A DNA stretch of 46,927 bases from Tubiluchus corallicola (Eukaryota; Priapulida; Priapulimorpha; Priapulimorphida; Tubiluchidae), in contig JAQGDQ010001330.1 of NCBI GenBank assembly GCA_030141605.1, positions 1-46,927 of the forward strand, written 5' to 3'. A model generated the notes under the pieces. The model searched no databases, was not told where the DNA came from, and saw only the letters and a list, made by a program, of their open reading frames with translations. Below are positions 1 to 11,554 of this stretch, in pieces. Position 1 is the stretch's first letter, and every line of letters starts with the position of its first letter. A program made the position numbers and the translations under genes.

Positions 1-147
1 TTTATCATTATATCACTCAGAAAATGTCCTGGTTACAGCGAAAACAAGGTGCTGCAAAAATACCACATCGAAGCATCTTTCGTTCTACGGGATTTCCTCA
101 ACATGATAGACATTCGATTGATGTGTGTTAGAAAAAAAATATTATAA
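1..147 (+). CDS. Candidate 3' terminal exon, cut by window edge
   Basis: Frame 1 is open from the first base to TAA at 145-147, about 48 codons, including KYHIEASFVLRDFLNM. A second frame is also open from base 3 to TAG at 129-131 and contains ATG at 24, with the peptide start MSWLQRKQGAAK. The sequence before the A-run at 20-24 (tatatcactcag) could be a splice acceptor. With two frames open over so short a stretch and no family recognised, this is only a hint that a plus-strand gene ends here. Confidence 0.2.
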   Translation, partial: FIIISLRKCPGYSENKVLQKYHIEASFVLRDFLNMIDIRLMCVRKKIL

Positions 148-699
148 AGTAATCAAGTTTACTTATTTTCTTTATAATTGTGCAATTAATCGAAAAGCGT
201 ATTGATACGCTATTTATATGAGCATGAATTCATAGAGAAAAGTCTGTGAAGTGGAATTTAGAACTATCAGTGGGAGTGTTTCAATAACATGCAATACCTT
301 TCAACACCACTTTTTCTCTGTTCAAAGAACTCTCAAAGTCGCTCATAAATTACCACAACGAACTTTTTAGTACAAGTTGTCTTCCAAGAAGTCTACAAAT
401 AACACCCATCAAAGACTCACAAATGCTTTCTGGTGGTGGTTCAGAAGTGACTGCATATTGTACACCATACAAATTTTGCACTAGTCTACAAATGTAGTAA
501 TCATAATGTGAATTGCTTTCTTCGTTGCAATACAAATGACGAAATCGAAATATGCCTTCAGATAAAAAAACATCAACACTGTCGTCAAAATTCTCAGTTC
601 AGGTGAGAGACAGTGACAAGATGTATTAGGCATACTGACTTTGTTTGTGAAGACACGCTGAGTATTGAAACAGAGGTGCAGCGCTATAGATATATAATG
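148..699. other. No firm feature
   Basis: AT-rich. A 61-codon minus-strand frame at 350-535 contains PPPESICESLMGVICRLLG but has no convincing splice sites, and another minus frame overlaps it. I see no tandem repeat here. Confidence 0.3.
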
Positions 700-1180
700 C
701 TTTAAGGAATGGAAAGGGATTTTTAAAGTGTGTTCAAAAAAGTTTTCACACAAAGTTATATTACTTTGCATAACGCCTACCTGTCTGAATGACTTATGTA
801 ACTAGAAAAGAAACGTCTTAGCGATTTAAAATGTGTGCATCTATTGGTAAAACAGCACTCCCAGTGATTCATTAGAAACATATTATTGATCTTAGTGACA
901 TGAATAATAAGTAATTTAAACGTTTGATTAGGTAGTCAAGAATTTGTTACAAATGTTTTCAAACTTTACCCATTGTTATCTAAACTTGTTACCGTTAAGA
1001 TAGTTGCGGTTAAAGGTCACCGCGGGAGTTTAAATTTTCTGGTTTTATACAGGTGTTACTGCTAACGCAACCTTTGTAGCAATAATAGAGCATATAAGTC
1101 GTATAAAATTTCAAAACGCATTGTTTAACCTTTATTTATAAAAAGTGTTTTCATGTACTTTAAAACTGATGAACATTCGA
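700..1180. repeat. Dispersed repeat family R, copy 1
   Basis: This stretch aligns by eye with 18390-18780 and partly with 14760-14905. Shared landmarks in order are acaaagttatatt, cttatgtaactagaaaagaaa, the block ggtaaaacagcact or ggtagaatgtcgct, and the block cgtgggagtttaaatt (here cgcgggagtttaaatt) followed by ggttttatac. The family is non-coding as far as I can see. The 18 kb copy lies inside a long foldback element, so this may be a fragment of the same element without its arms. Confidence 0.55.
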
Positions 1181-1678
1181 CAGACGAGCGTGGTACAAGT
1201 TTTTCTTCTTGTAGTGCAATATTTTATCTGTGTCTGGTCTAGTTGCCACACAGCAATTACGCTAATTTATGTCATTAAAACGATGTGTTAAGATGATAGT
1301 AATAAGACGTCATAGATGAAATTTTTGTTAATTTTGTCATAAAAATATATACCAGTAACACATTTGATAAATTGGTCCCTAGGATCTTTTTTGTAAACTA
1401 TTTTAGTAGAATTTGTCATTATTAGACATTTCACACAATATATACAATGATAAATACATGACATAACCACAGTAATACCTTTTAGTAAAGAGACAAGACA
1501 ACAAAAATTATAAAACTTTACTACACAATTGTGGTAAAAGAGTTTTTCTAGGCCTTAAAACATATACTTACTTGACAGCATCATGACCAGTGTCGTTTAT
1601 ATAGGCTATAATGGAAGTTTAAAGTTCTACAACTTTTAATCATAAAGAATTGAGTTATGTTAGCAAATCAATATATGA
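1181..1678. other. No firm feature
   Basis: AT-rich sequence without a convincing exon. A minus-strand 60-codon frame at 1288-1470 has low complexity and no splice context. Confidence 0.3.
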
Positions 1679-2492
1679 CTAGCAAAGGCCCCGCAAAAGA
1701 TTTTGCGTAAAAAACCACGTGTAATCAATAATACGCGAACATCCTACCTACTCCTGATTTATAACACAAAGCGGTAACATCCTGCCTACTTACCTAACGC
1801 AAAGCCTGTAGCAGGTTTACTCATGCCTACTGTATGTTTAACTAACTCAAAGCCTGTAGCAGCTTTTTGCTGAATTAAAGTTATAGACAGAGTACAATGG
1901 ATGACGTCAGCACAATGGAATGCGTCAGCAGTTTTCTAAGGCGAAAATTGTCGAAAATAGAACACGTAATTAACTCGTCGACACTCCTCTCGGTGGACCT
2001 GCCCTACAATATAACCCACATCATCGTGTAGCCCTGCCCTTCCTCTTTCTGATGAGTCGTATATCTCCTTCCGAGAGTCCCACCGGGCGCCGCTAGAACG
2101 TTTTTTAAGCATGCTGTTTGGTCAAAATTTCGAAAAAATCGCGACTTGGGTCCGGGAAAACGCCCGTTACGGGACCCCGTGGCCCTCTCGCGAATTCTAA
2201 ATATGCCTACTACACCCACTGCTGAACGGGCTATCTATCCATACCCAGAAACACCCTCAGCCCATTCCCGTTCTCTACATCTCAGCCGTATAACTTTTGC
2301 AATTTTTTGCAAAAAACGGCCGAAAAATGGCCATTTTTGGAGGTTTTTTGCCCCCCATTCCTTCCGGTGGGCCCGATTCGAAAAATAAACCATCAATGAG
2401 ACGACACTAGATCGAGACCTTTCGTTTGATATATAGATCGCCGCAAATGGTGCCCTTGTCGAAGCTGTAGCCTCGAATCTTATATATATAGA
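1679..2492 (-). mobile_element. Helitron-like non-autonomous element, copy 1
   Basis: Read on the minus strand, the unit ends with a perfect 7-bp stem (CGCAAAA / TTTTGCG, plus-strand 1692-1707), 9 bases, then CTAG followed by T. That is the hairpin plus CTRR and the T-side target expected of Helitrons. Its other end (plus 2480-2492) reads on the minus strand as TCTATATATATAAG, a plausible TC start. There are no terminal inverted repeats and no open frame longer than about 80 codons, so it would depend on a helper. It is about 90% similar by eye to the next unit. The superfamily call rests on end structure alone. Confidence 0.5.
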
Positions 2493-2515
2493 AATATACC
2501 AAGAATATTAATATA

Positions 2516-3322
2516 CTAGCAAAGGCCCCGCAAAAGATTTTGCGTATAAATACACATGTAATCAATAATACGCGAACATCCTACCAAGTCCTCATTTATA
2601 ACACAAAGCCCGTAACATCCTGCCTACTTACCTAACGCAAAGCCTGTAGCAGCGTTTACTCCTGCCTACTGTATGTTTAACTAACGCAAAGCAGCTTTTT
2701 GTTATTAAAGTTATAGACAGAGTACAATGGATGACGTCAGCACAATGGAATGCGTCAGCAGTTTTCTAAGGCGAAAATTGTCGAAAATAGAACACGTAAT
2801 TAACTCGTTGATACTCCTCTCGGTGGACCTGCCCTAAAATATAACCCACATCATCGTGTAGCCCTGTCCTTCCTCTTTGTAAAGAGCTATATATCTCCTT
2901 CTGAGAGTCCCACCAGGCGCAGCTAGAACGTTTTTTCCGCAGGCTGTTTGGTCAAAATTTCGAAAAAATCGCGAGTTGGGTCCGGGAAAACGCCCGTTAC
3001 GGGACGCCGTGGTCCTCTCGCGAATTCTAAATAGGCCTATGACACCCATCGCTGAATGGGCTATCTATCCATACCCGGCACCACCCTCGACCCATTCCCG
3101 TTCTCTACATCTCAGCCATATAACTTTTGCAAAAAATGGCTGAAAAATGGCCATTTTTGGAGGTTTTTCGCCCCCCCTTCCTCCCGGTGGGCCCGATTCG
3201 AAAAATAAACCCCCAATGAGACGACACTAGATCGAGACCTTTCGTTTGATGTATAGATCGCCGCAAATGGTGCCGTCGTCGAAGCTGTAGCCTCGAATCT
3301 ATATATATATATATATATATAC
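2516..3322 (-). mobile_element. Helitron-like non-autonomous element, copy 2
   Basis: Direct tandem copy of the preceding unit with the same terminal hairpin (2529-2544) and CTAG at 2516-2519 next to A (T on the minus strand). The TC end is replaced by an expanded TA run at 3300-3320. The 20-base sequence that follows copy 1 (ataccaagaatattaatat) also follows copy 2, so the array duplicated with a piece of flank or by rolling-circle tandem insertion. Short minus-strand frames of 71 codons in both copies are diverging neutrally and are not called genes. Confidence 0.5.
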
Positions 3323-3593
3323 ATAAAACATACCAAGAATATTAATATAATAGAATAGATGAACATGTAATTTAAAAGAACACATTTGCTTTTATAGAAT
3401 TTGATGATAGGTTAATTAATTTAGACATTAAATCATTGAAGAACGCTCCGAGTATATAAAAGAGACAAGATTAAAACGCACTTCAGTTACACACTCAATC
3501 TTCCTGACTATAGATGTCACTAACAGTCACGGACATCCAAACGAATGAGAAGGATAAGTCATCAAAATAACAAATGAAACTTAAACTGCTATC

Positions 3594-4262
<669 letters not shown>

Positions 4263-4688
4263 TTACCAGGACAATCCCTAAAGAGTGGACATTCTTACTC
4301 TCCTTAAACCGCTAATACCCCTAATTTCTAAGAGAAATTCTCTAGTCTGTTCATCCAGAAAATCTTTCTTAGCACTTGCTTGCATTTCAATCAACATAGC
4401 GTCATTTTAAAAGAAGCGTCTCTACAAAGAAAGCGAAGACGTACGTGACCAATAAAAAAGCTACACGCATGGACACGTGACCAACAAAAATGCTACACGC
4501 ACGAACAACTGCGTTTAGAAAAATGACAAGTTTTGTTGAAAATGATGAAAAAGCTGTTCTAAAAATAGCCCACGTCGTTAAAATCGCACAAGAGAACGAC
4601 ACGAACAGTCCTGTAGGAAATTTCCCGTTTATCTTCCCCTACTTTACAGCGCCCTAATCGTATTTCACAAAATTTGTTAAACTAATCG
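4263..4688. other. Intergenic, short imperfect repeat
   Basis: Contains an imperfect two-copy repeat around 4445-4505 (cgtgaccaa, tgctacacgcac). No gene is seen. The sequence just before 4689 (gttaaactaatcgatgcag) could act as branch point and acceptor for the next candidate. Confidence 0.4.
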
Positions 4689-5019
4689 ATGCAGCAACGT
4701 TGCTATCATAAAATGGTAATTCCCAGGGAAGACTACGGAACATTTGAAATCATTAGAGAACCATTAGTAAAAGACAAGGCTATGACGGTAAGTAATATTT
4801 CAATTCCTGTGTCCTGCAAAGCCCCGAGGGGGGATGAAGAAAATGATCAGTTCTGGAATAGAAACGATTTTATATGAAACTATTCAGTCAGGTGAATGTA
4901 AGAAAGTGATGGCTCGGAGGCATTCGATTCAATCACATTCATTTCAAGCAATTATTATTACTCAATCAAATTGCTCCATCACTAATGAAGCCACACGGAA
5001 CGCATTCGTAACATTTTGA
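4689..5019 (+). CDS. Hypothetical two-exon gene with a 34-nt intron
   Basis: The first part (ATG 4689 to 4787) reads KMVIPREDYGTFEIIREP and ends at a consensus donor (ACG|GTAAGT). The second part (4822-5019) follows cctgtgtcctgcaaag and reads MKKMISSGIETILYETIQ to a TGA. Removing 4788-4821 joins the two in phase 0 and gives about 98 codons. Without splicing the first frame runs to a stop at 4877 and the second needs its own start. No family is recognised. A 34-nt intron is shorter than most animals splice, so two unrelated short frames or a pseudogene are real alternatives. Confidence 0.25.
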
Positions 5020-5088
5020 CGGCAAATTTTTTATCCATTTCGTAACCAAAGTTTTTCCACTTCACGTATTACTTTTAAATGCATAGAA

Positions 5089-5590
5089 GAATAGCAATGA
5101 TGATGATTATGATGACTATGATGATGACTACGATGATGATAATGATAACGATAATGATGATGACGACAACGAAGATGATGATGGTGACGACGAAGACTAT
5201 GGCGATTGTGATGACGATCATGATCATGACGACAATGATGATTATGATGACGATGATGACAACGATGATGATTATGACAACGACTACGATGATGATGATA
5301 ATGATAACGATAATGATGACGACGATCAAAACGACGACGATGATGATGACGACAACGTCGATGATGATTGTGATGACAACGATGATCATGACGATGATGA
5401 TTATGGTGATGACGATGATTGTGACAATGACTACCATGATGATGATGATGGCAACGATTGTGATGATGACAATGATGACGATTGTGATAATGACAATGAT
5501 GATAACGATGACGATGACGATGATGACGACGATGACAACGACAACGACGATGATGATGATTACGACGACGACGATGATGATTGTGATCAG
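5089..5590. repeat. GAT/GAC-rich trinucleotide tract
   Basis: About 500 bases of ATG/ACG/ATT triplets with irregular substitutions. Met-Thr and Ile-Val frames on both strands are artefacts. The order of variants at about 5205-5320 closely matches 6450-6560, so the two tracts share a common origin. Confidence 0.95.
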
Positions 5591-6220
5591 CTTTTCTTAT
5601 GATACTGAGTGAAGCAGAAGAAAATAAATCTACCTGAAAATCAGTTTAATTAGTCTAAATTACAGATTAGGGCATTCAGGATTTATTACTGGTAACCTCC
5701 ATTGTCCAGCCTCCTAAACTGAACAGAAGAGATTCCATTCAACACACAGAGCAACAAACTATCCCAAACTAGCGATCAATTTTAGCAGATCGTCTCAAAT
5801 GATGCCAATATCAATAAAACACGAGAAATCAAGCAGAATACGCTGTGGAAACACAACGGGGAGACAAAAAACTCCATAAATCAAATGTTTCGAGTTAAGC
5901 CTTTTCGAAATCGCTTTCCGGGATTTCTCCCGTGCAGGATAACCGCTTCTGCGAGCAATCTGAAAATATCTACAAGCTCGAAAAATAAACTAGGCTAGCA
6001 AGAGCAATTTAAATAGCTGGAGCCGTTTTACTAGAAGCAGGTCAGACCTGAAGCACTTTCTCCCTGCAGTGTTTTAAGCTGTAAACATATCTCCATAACA
6101 AACGTCTGCTCTCTTGTTTTTCAGCTCAGCTTGTTTTATTTATAGTTCAGAAAGTTTGAGGCTAGGAATAGGAGACGGAGGAGAAGAAGGTTAATTGTAA
6201 CGAGCTTGTCAAAAAACTGC
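5591..6220. other. No firm feature
   Basis: Mixed sequence, less AT-rich than its surroundings. I see no convincing exon, repeat or element end. Confidence 0.3.
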
Positions 6221-7345
6221 AACAAGCCTTTTCACACTTGCAACGATTGATGATGATCGTGAAAAGGTCAAAGTGCAACAGGCAATGTACGCATTTGTCA
6301 ACGTGAATGATTGATGATGATCGTGAAAAGGTCAAAGTGCAACAGGCAATGCATGCATTTGTCAACGTGAATGATTGATGGTGATCGTGAAGACGTCAGA
6401 GGTTAAGTGCAACAGGCAATGTATGCATTTGTCAACGTGAATCATTGATGATGATCGTGATCATGACGACAATGATGATTATGATGACAATGATGACAAC
6501 GAAGATGATTGTGACAGCGACTACGATGATGATGATAATGATAACGATAATGATAATGACGATGACAACGACGATGATGACGACAACATAGATGATGATT
6601 GTGATGGCAATGATGACGATGACGATGACAATGGTGATTATGACAATGACTACGATTATGATGATAATGATAATGACAACGATTGTGATGATTATAATGA
6701 CGATGATTGTGTAATGACGATGATGATGATGATGATGACGACGACAGTGGCGATGATGACGACGATAATGATTACGACAACGACATCGATGATGATCGTG
6801 AAAAGGTTAAAGGTTAAGTGCAACAGGCAATGTATGCATTTCTCAACGTGAATGATTGATGATGATCGTGAAGAGGTCAAAGGTTAAGTGCAACAGGCAA
6901 TGTATGCATTTCTCAACGTGAATGATTGATATGATCGTGAAGAGGTCAAAGGTTAAGTGCAACAGGCAATGTATGCATTTTCAACGTGAATGATTGATGA
7001 TGATCGTGAAGAGGTCAAAGGTTAAGTGCAACAGGCAATGTATGCATTTGTCAACGTGAATGATTGATGATGATCGTGAAGAGGTCAAAGGTTAAGTGCA
7101 ACAGGCAATGTATGCATTTGTCAACGTGAATGATTGATGATGATCGTGAAGAGGTCAAAGGTTAAGTGCAACAGGCAATGTATGCATTTGTCAACGTGAA
7201 TGATTGATAATGATCGTGAAGAGGTCAAAGGTTAAGTGCAACAGGCAATGTATGCATTTGTCAACGTGAATGATTGATGATGATCGTGAAAAGGTTAAAG
7301 GTTAAGTGTGACAAGCAATGTATGCATTTGTCAACGTGAATTAAT
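6221..7345. repeat. 70-bp minisatellite nested in a MITE end
   Basis: About three units (6240-6445) and eight units (6795-7340) of a 70-bp repeat with the core gattgatgatgatcgtgaa, aaaggtcaaaggttaagtg, gcatttgtcaacgtgaat. A GAT/GAC island of about 350 bases (6446-6795) lies between them. The left edge (6222, aagccttttcacacttgcaa) is the terminal repeat of the MITE family seen at 10341, 10860, 16632, 40256 and 45846, and the unit corresponds to the first 80 or so bases of that element. No right terminus follows. Confidence 0.85.
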
Positions 7346-8084
7346 TATTGAAGGAAAATGATTATCTATGTCCATCTCTGTATTGTGTATTGCATTAATT
7401 AAACGATACATATACTAACGCTGCGTCCAACTGTTTGAAATACTACAAGTACGCTGTTAGTTTATTGAAACTGGGATTCAGACAGAAGCTGTTCAATTCA
7501 TTACACACAATTTAGAGTGGGAAATTTTGCAAAAAAAAGTTAACCAGCGCAGATTATACTCTCTTAGCAAAATGAAACGTCATCGTCAAAATGAACAACC
7601 CACGGATTTGCGCAATTTCATAAATGGCGCGACGCTTTGCATATCCGTACAGCCTCAGGTTAATGCAAACTGGTGAATTTAATCAAATTAGTCGATTGAC
7701 GTATTCGAAAAGGGAGGAGATACGGTTGGTCTGAGCAAATACTCCCAGCAATATGAGCCAAATAAGAAGTCATACCAGGCAAATGGAAATACGTTAAATA
7801 CACTTCCTCCCGGTTAATTAATTCTGCTGCTGATGGGGTATCAGTTACAGCTGCAAAACGTTCTAATCGTCTCCGTATTACTCGCGTTTATGAGAAAATT
7901 TTCTCACAATTTCACTCAGTTTCATGCGAAAAGAGGAAAATTAGGAGATCTTGTAAACGGTACACGCCCTCTTATCATTTAAAAGATCATCATTAACGAT
8001 GAAATGATAATCCAATCCCACAATACGTTGATGATTTTTGGTAATGAATCTCACCTAAGACCACTGAAATGCAAAAAAACCGAT
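7346..8084. other. No firm feature
   Basis: Contains a short open frame from ATG 7573 (MKRHRQNEQPTDLRNFING, ending TGA about 35 codons later) with a possible donor at the end of its open part. It is too short to call. Confidence 0.3.
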
Positions 8085-8320
8085 GCTAAGCATGGTTTAT
8101 TTTTATGCACAATTAATAAACAAATTATTAGTGTTTTTACTACAGAATAAAATCAAGTAAAGCTTATTAGCTTTGTTTACTAGTGATTCGAAAACTTATT
8201 CAAACATTTTTTAAACTGAATTCGAATTGTTCGACTCGGATTCGAAATCTCGACATTCGGTTTTGTTCGAGTTGTCGGATTCGATTCGAATTCGCTTTCT
8301 GCCACTGAATCCTCACTCCT
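8085..8320 (-). mobile_element. hAT-like MITE, truncated copy
   Basis: In reverse orientation this matches the element inside the first GNAT intron. It shares repeated ATTCGAAT-type motifs, the landmark cttgattttattctgtagtaa with aaacactaataattt after it, and the outer end aggagtgagga (plus 8310-8320, cctcactcct). The other terminus is not clear. Confidence 0.45.
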
Positions 8321-9169
8321 AATTAGACGTTTAACGTCACGCCCCCATAGTCACGTGATCAAAGCAACCCCTGATTCAATCTTAACAATTTACGAATAAA
8401 TCCAGCATCTTCGTACGTTTAATTTACTCCTACTATAAAAATGGCTGAATATGGATTGTTTGTGTAATTAATTAACATGGGTAATTAATTGAACTAACTA
8501 ATTAATTAATTATTTCTAATCTTAACGAAATAATAATGAAATGAATTAACAAATATTAAGTTTTTGAAACCAAATTTGGCCGAAGGAAAGTCCAAATCTA
8601 TCCTCAAACAGTTTTTGCACATAATCTTATAATTTTAATGAATATTACTAAACGTCGGTCATGTCCTAATTGATCCATGTTAAATTAGAATACCTATTTT
8701 CACAACCCATTTATTGCTATGCCGGCAAACTAACTGAGACCACACATTCATAAAAGCCGTCCTACTGTGGAGAAGAGATTTAAAACTACCTAATTTGCGT
8801 AGCATTCAGAGATTTGATAGCTACAATCAGAGCAAATAAGAACAATTCAACGTGAGTTAAAAGGTAACCGTAAAATTCAAACAACATTCACTAGGCTCAG
8901 TTTGCAGCAGTAGTAGTTGCTTTACTAGAATTCGCTAAACTGTTTTATTGGCCTCAACAACCATCACACACATAAAGCATCACAGATAATTGAAAGCATG
9001 TCACCATAAAGGATTTTAGTTATATGTTCACACAAGTCGAATCTGATGCTCTGATAAAGGCTTTTCACATTTGCTGGAAAATGATGACGCAATACTGAAT
9101 CGACACACTTGTACTAGGGTAGAGTGGAAACTCATTTTTTACTTGGATATGTAAAAATGTAACGTTGTT
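8321..9169. other. Intergenic or minus-strand 3' UTR
   Basis: The minus strand has a stop at 9065 after the frame NNVTFLHIQVKNEFPLYPS, with an AATAAA about 110 bases beyond it (plus 8944-8949, tttatt). This would suit a terminal exon emerging from the 21-bp array, but no clear acceptor is seen. The remainder shows nothing definite. Confidence 0.25.
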
Positions 9170-10193
9170 TCCATTACAATCCAAGTGTGGACCATTACAG
9201 TCCAAGTGTGGACCATTACAGTCCAAGCGTGCACCATTACAATCCATCCAAGCATGGACCATTACAGTCCAAGCGTGGACCATTACAGTCCAAGTGTGGA
9301 CCATTACAGTCCAAGCGTGGACCATTACCATCCAAGCGTGGACCATTACAGTCCAAGCGTGGACCATTACCACCCAAGCGTGGACCATTACAGTCCAAGC
9401 GTGGACCATTACAGTCCAAGCGTGGATCATTATAGTCCAAGTGTGGACCATTACAGTCCAAGTGGGGACCATTACAATGCACTCGTGGACCATTACAGTC
9501 CAAGTGTGGACCATTACAATCCACGTGTGGACCATTACAGTCCAAGTGTGGACCATTACAATCCACGTGTGGACCATTACAGTCCAAGTGTGGACCATTA
9601 CAATCCACGTGTGGACCATTACAGTCCAAGTGTGGACCATTACAATCCACGTGTGGACCATTACAGTCCAAGTGTGGACCATTACAATCCACGTGTGGAC
9701 CATTACAGTCCAAGTGTGGACCATTACAATGCACGTGTGGAGCATTACAGTCCAAGTGTGGACCATTACAATCCACGTGTGGACCATTACAGTCCAAGTG
9801 TGGACCATTACAATCCACGTGTGGACCATTACAGTCCAAGTGTGGACCATTACAATGCACGTGTGGAGCATTACAGTCCAAGTGTGGACCATTACAATCC
9901 ACGTGTGGACCATTACAGTCCAAGCGTGGACCATTACCACCCAAGCGTGGAGCATTACAGTCCAAGCGTGGACCATTACAGTCCAAGCGTGGATCATTAT
10001 AGTCCAAGTGTGGACCATTACAGTCCAAGTGTGGACCATTACAGTCCAAGTGTGGACCATTACAATCCACGTGTGGACCATTACAGTCCAAGTGTGGACC
10101 ATTACAATCCACGTGTGGACCATTACAGTCCAAGTGTGGACCATTACAATCCACGTGTGGACCATTACAGTCCAAGTGTGGTACCAGTATTTT
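9170..10193. repeat. 21-bp minisatellite, about 48 units
   Basis: The unit is gtccaagtgtggaccattaca. Over much of the array two variants alternate (gtccaagtg and atccacgtg), giving a 42-bp higher-order period. Because 21 is a multiple of three, several frames on both strands stay open for 300-400 codons. A flanking plus frame at 10197-10340 (NAELPYCDIVISSLENHAA) and the minus frame ending at 9065 are the only non-repeat parts. I do not call a protein. Confidence 0.95.
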
Positions 10194-10340
10194 AAAGCAT
10201 TCCAAAATTCGACCAAGCAAAACGCCGAACTACCATATTGTGACATAGTAATTTCTAGTTTAGAAAACCATGCTGCGAGGTGGAAAAGCGGGGCGGTGGA
10301 AAAGGGGCATACCATGTTCGGATATAAAATCCCAGTTCAT

Positions 10341-10625
10341 AATAAGCCTTTTCACAGTTTTAACAGCTAGCTAGAACTTTGCCTAGTTCATTTTTTCTTG
10401 TTCCCAAGCAATATCCTGTTAGTAAATCACTCTACGCACAGACTAGTGCACAATTAAGTAAAGTCCATGTAAAACAACTGAAGTTAGTAAACTGATGTAG
10501 CAGGCGGCTTTGCTTTAGCAACAAGACACGTGACGGTTGTAGTTAAGACGCGTTGCTGTGGTACACTTAACTTTTGACGTACAGCAACAGCGCGTGCGCA
10601 CAACGAAACTGTGACAAAACTTATT
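10341..10625 (-). mobile_element. MITE family M, internally deleted copy
   Basis: Left terminus taagccttttcacagttt. The right terminus, read in reverse, is ataagttttgtcacagttt. The interior shares cattttttcttgttcccaag, taaatcactct, gtgacggttgtagttaagac and cgcgtgcgcacaacg with the copies at 40256 and 45846. It lacks about 80 bases next to the left end. It is inverted relative to the copy at 10860. Confidence 0.75.
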
Positions 10626-10859
10626 ATCAGCCTAAATGAAGATTCAATATTAACCCTTTCAATATCATAAGATGACTTCCGGTAAGTGACAGCCATCAAC
10701 GTGTACCTGATTCGCATACACACCACGCTTGAAAGGCTAGCGTAATTAGCATCTACTAATTATTGGAGTTTAATTACCTCATGTGCATCATCACTAAACT
10801 AATTCATTGTGACTTTGGCAAAGATGCAGGCATGAATTTTCTAATGAGACAATACTAAT
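10626..10859. other. Spacer between two inverted MITEs
   Basis: A unique AT-rich loop of about 234 bases between inverted copies of the same element. Confidence 0.5.
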
Positions 10860-11197
10860 TAAGCCTTTTCACAGTTTCGTTGTGCGCACGCGCTGTTGTT
10901 GTAGGTCAAAAGTTGAGTGTAGAACAGCAACGCGTCGTAACTACAACCGTCACGTGGCATGTCTGTAAAGCAAAGCCGCCTGCTGCATCAGTTCAGTAAC
11001 GTCACTTGTTTTACGTGGACTTTATTTAATTACGCATTAGTCTGTGCATAGAGAGATTTACTGTTATTAAAACGGTTACTATCACAACAGCATATGCTGC
11101 GAGGCATTATCAAATGTACACAAATGTGTTGTCTGGAACACTTGAACTTTGACCTTTTCACGATCATCATCAATCGCTGCAACTGTGAAAAGGCTTA
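10860..11197 (+). mobile_element. MITE family M, best preserved copy
   Basis: The termini form an inverted repeat of about 17 bp: TAAGCCTTTTCACAGTT at 10860 and AACTGTGAAAAGGCTTA ending at 11197. TA at each edge fits a TA target duplication, although TTA or TAA cannot be excluded. The interior has the GC-rich gtgcgcacgcgctg block and, near the right end, the gatcatcatcaatcgctgc block that was amplified at 6.2-7.3 kb. There is no coding capacity. Confidence 0.8.
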
Positions 11198-11554
11198 TTG
11201 ACTGCCTTGGAGTAAACAAAAACTTGACACTATAACAGAAAGAGACTGTAGTTTGACCCTTAATTGAAACAGTCTTAACCTTGACCTTTGCCTTCTAGTT
11301 AAGAAAAGCTAAACTGTCTTAATTGAAAGAGGTTTAACCTTGATTCCTAACTAAATATGCCCAGCCAGATCCCTGATAGAAAGTGAGTGACCTTTGACCC
11401 CTAGTTGACAGAAACAGAACTTTGACCCCTAGTCAAACAGGGCTCAACCTTGACCCCTATTCAGTAAACACCAGTGCAAATTTGAGTATTTCTGTATTTT
11501 CAAGATTTTGCATCACAATTCATGGCTGTGAACGGATACATTTACAATAATTTC
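11198..11554. repeat. Imperfect ttgaccccta repeat
   Basis: From about 11250 to 11460 the motif ttgacccctagt or aaccttgacc recurs irregularly 7-8 times with spacings of about 25-40 bases. It is too degenerate to define a unit. No gene is seen. Confidence 0.5.

Noticed and set aside
2004-3049. Conserved 71-codon minus frame in both Helitron-like units
   Set aside because: Differences between copies change residues freely, and the frame lacks any motif.
5075-5612. Met/Thr-rich and Ile/Val-rich frames of 120-177 codons on both strands
   Set aside because: They come from the GAT/GAC tract, which is open in most frames by composition.
9065-10370. Five long frames (up to 416 codons) on both strands
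   Set aside because: A 21-bp unit keeps frames open trivially. The flanks are kept only as a finding.
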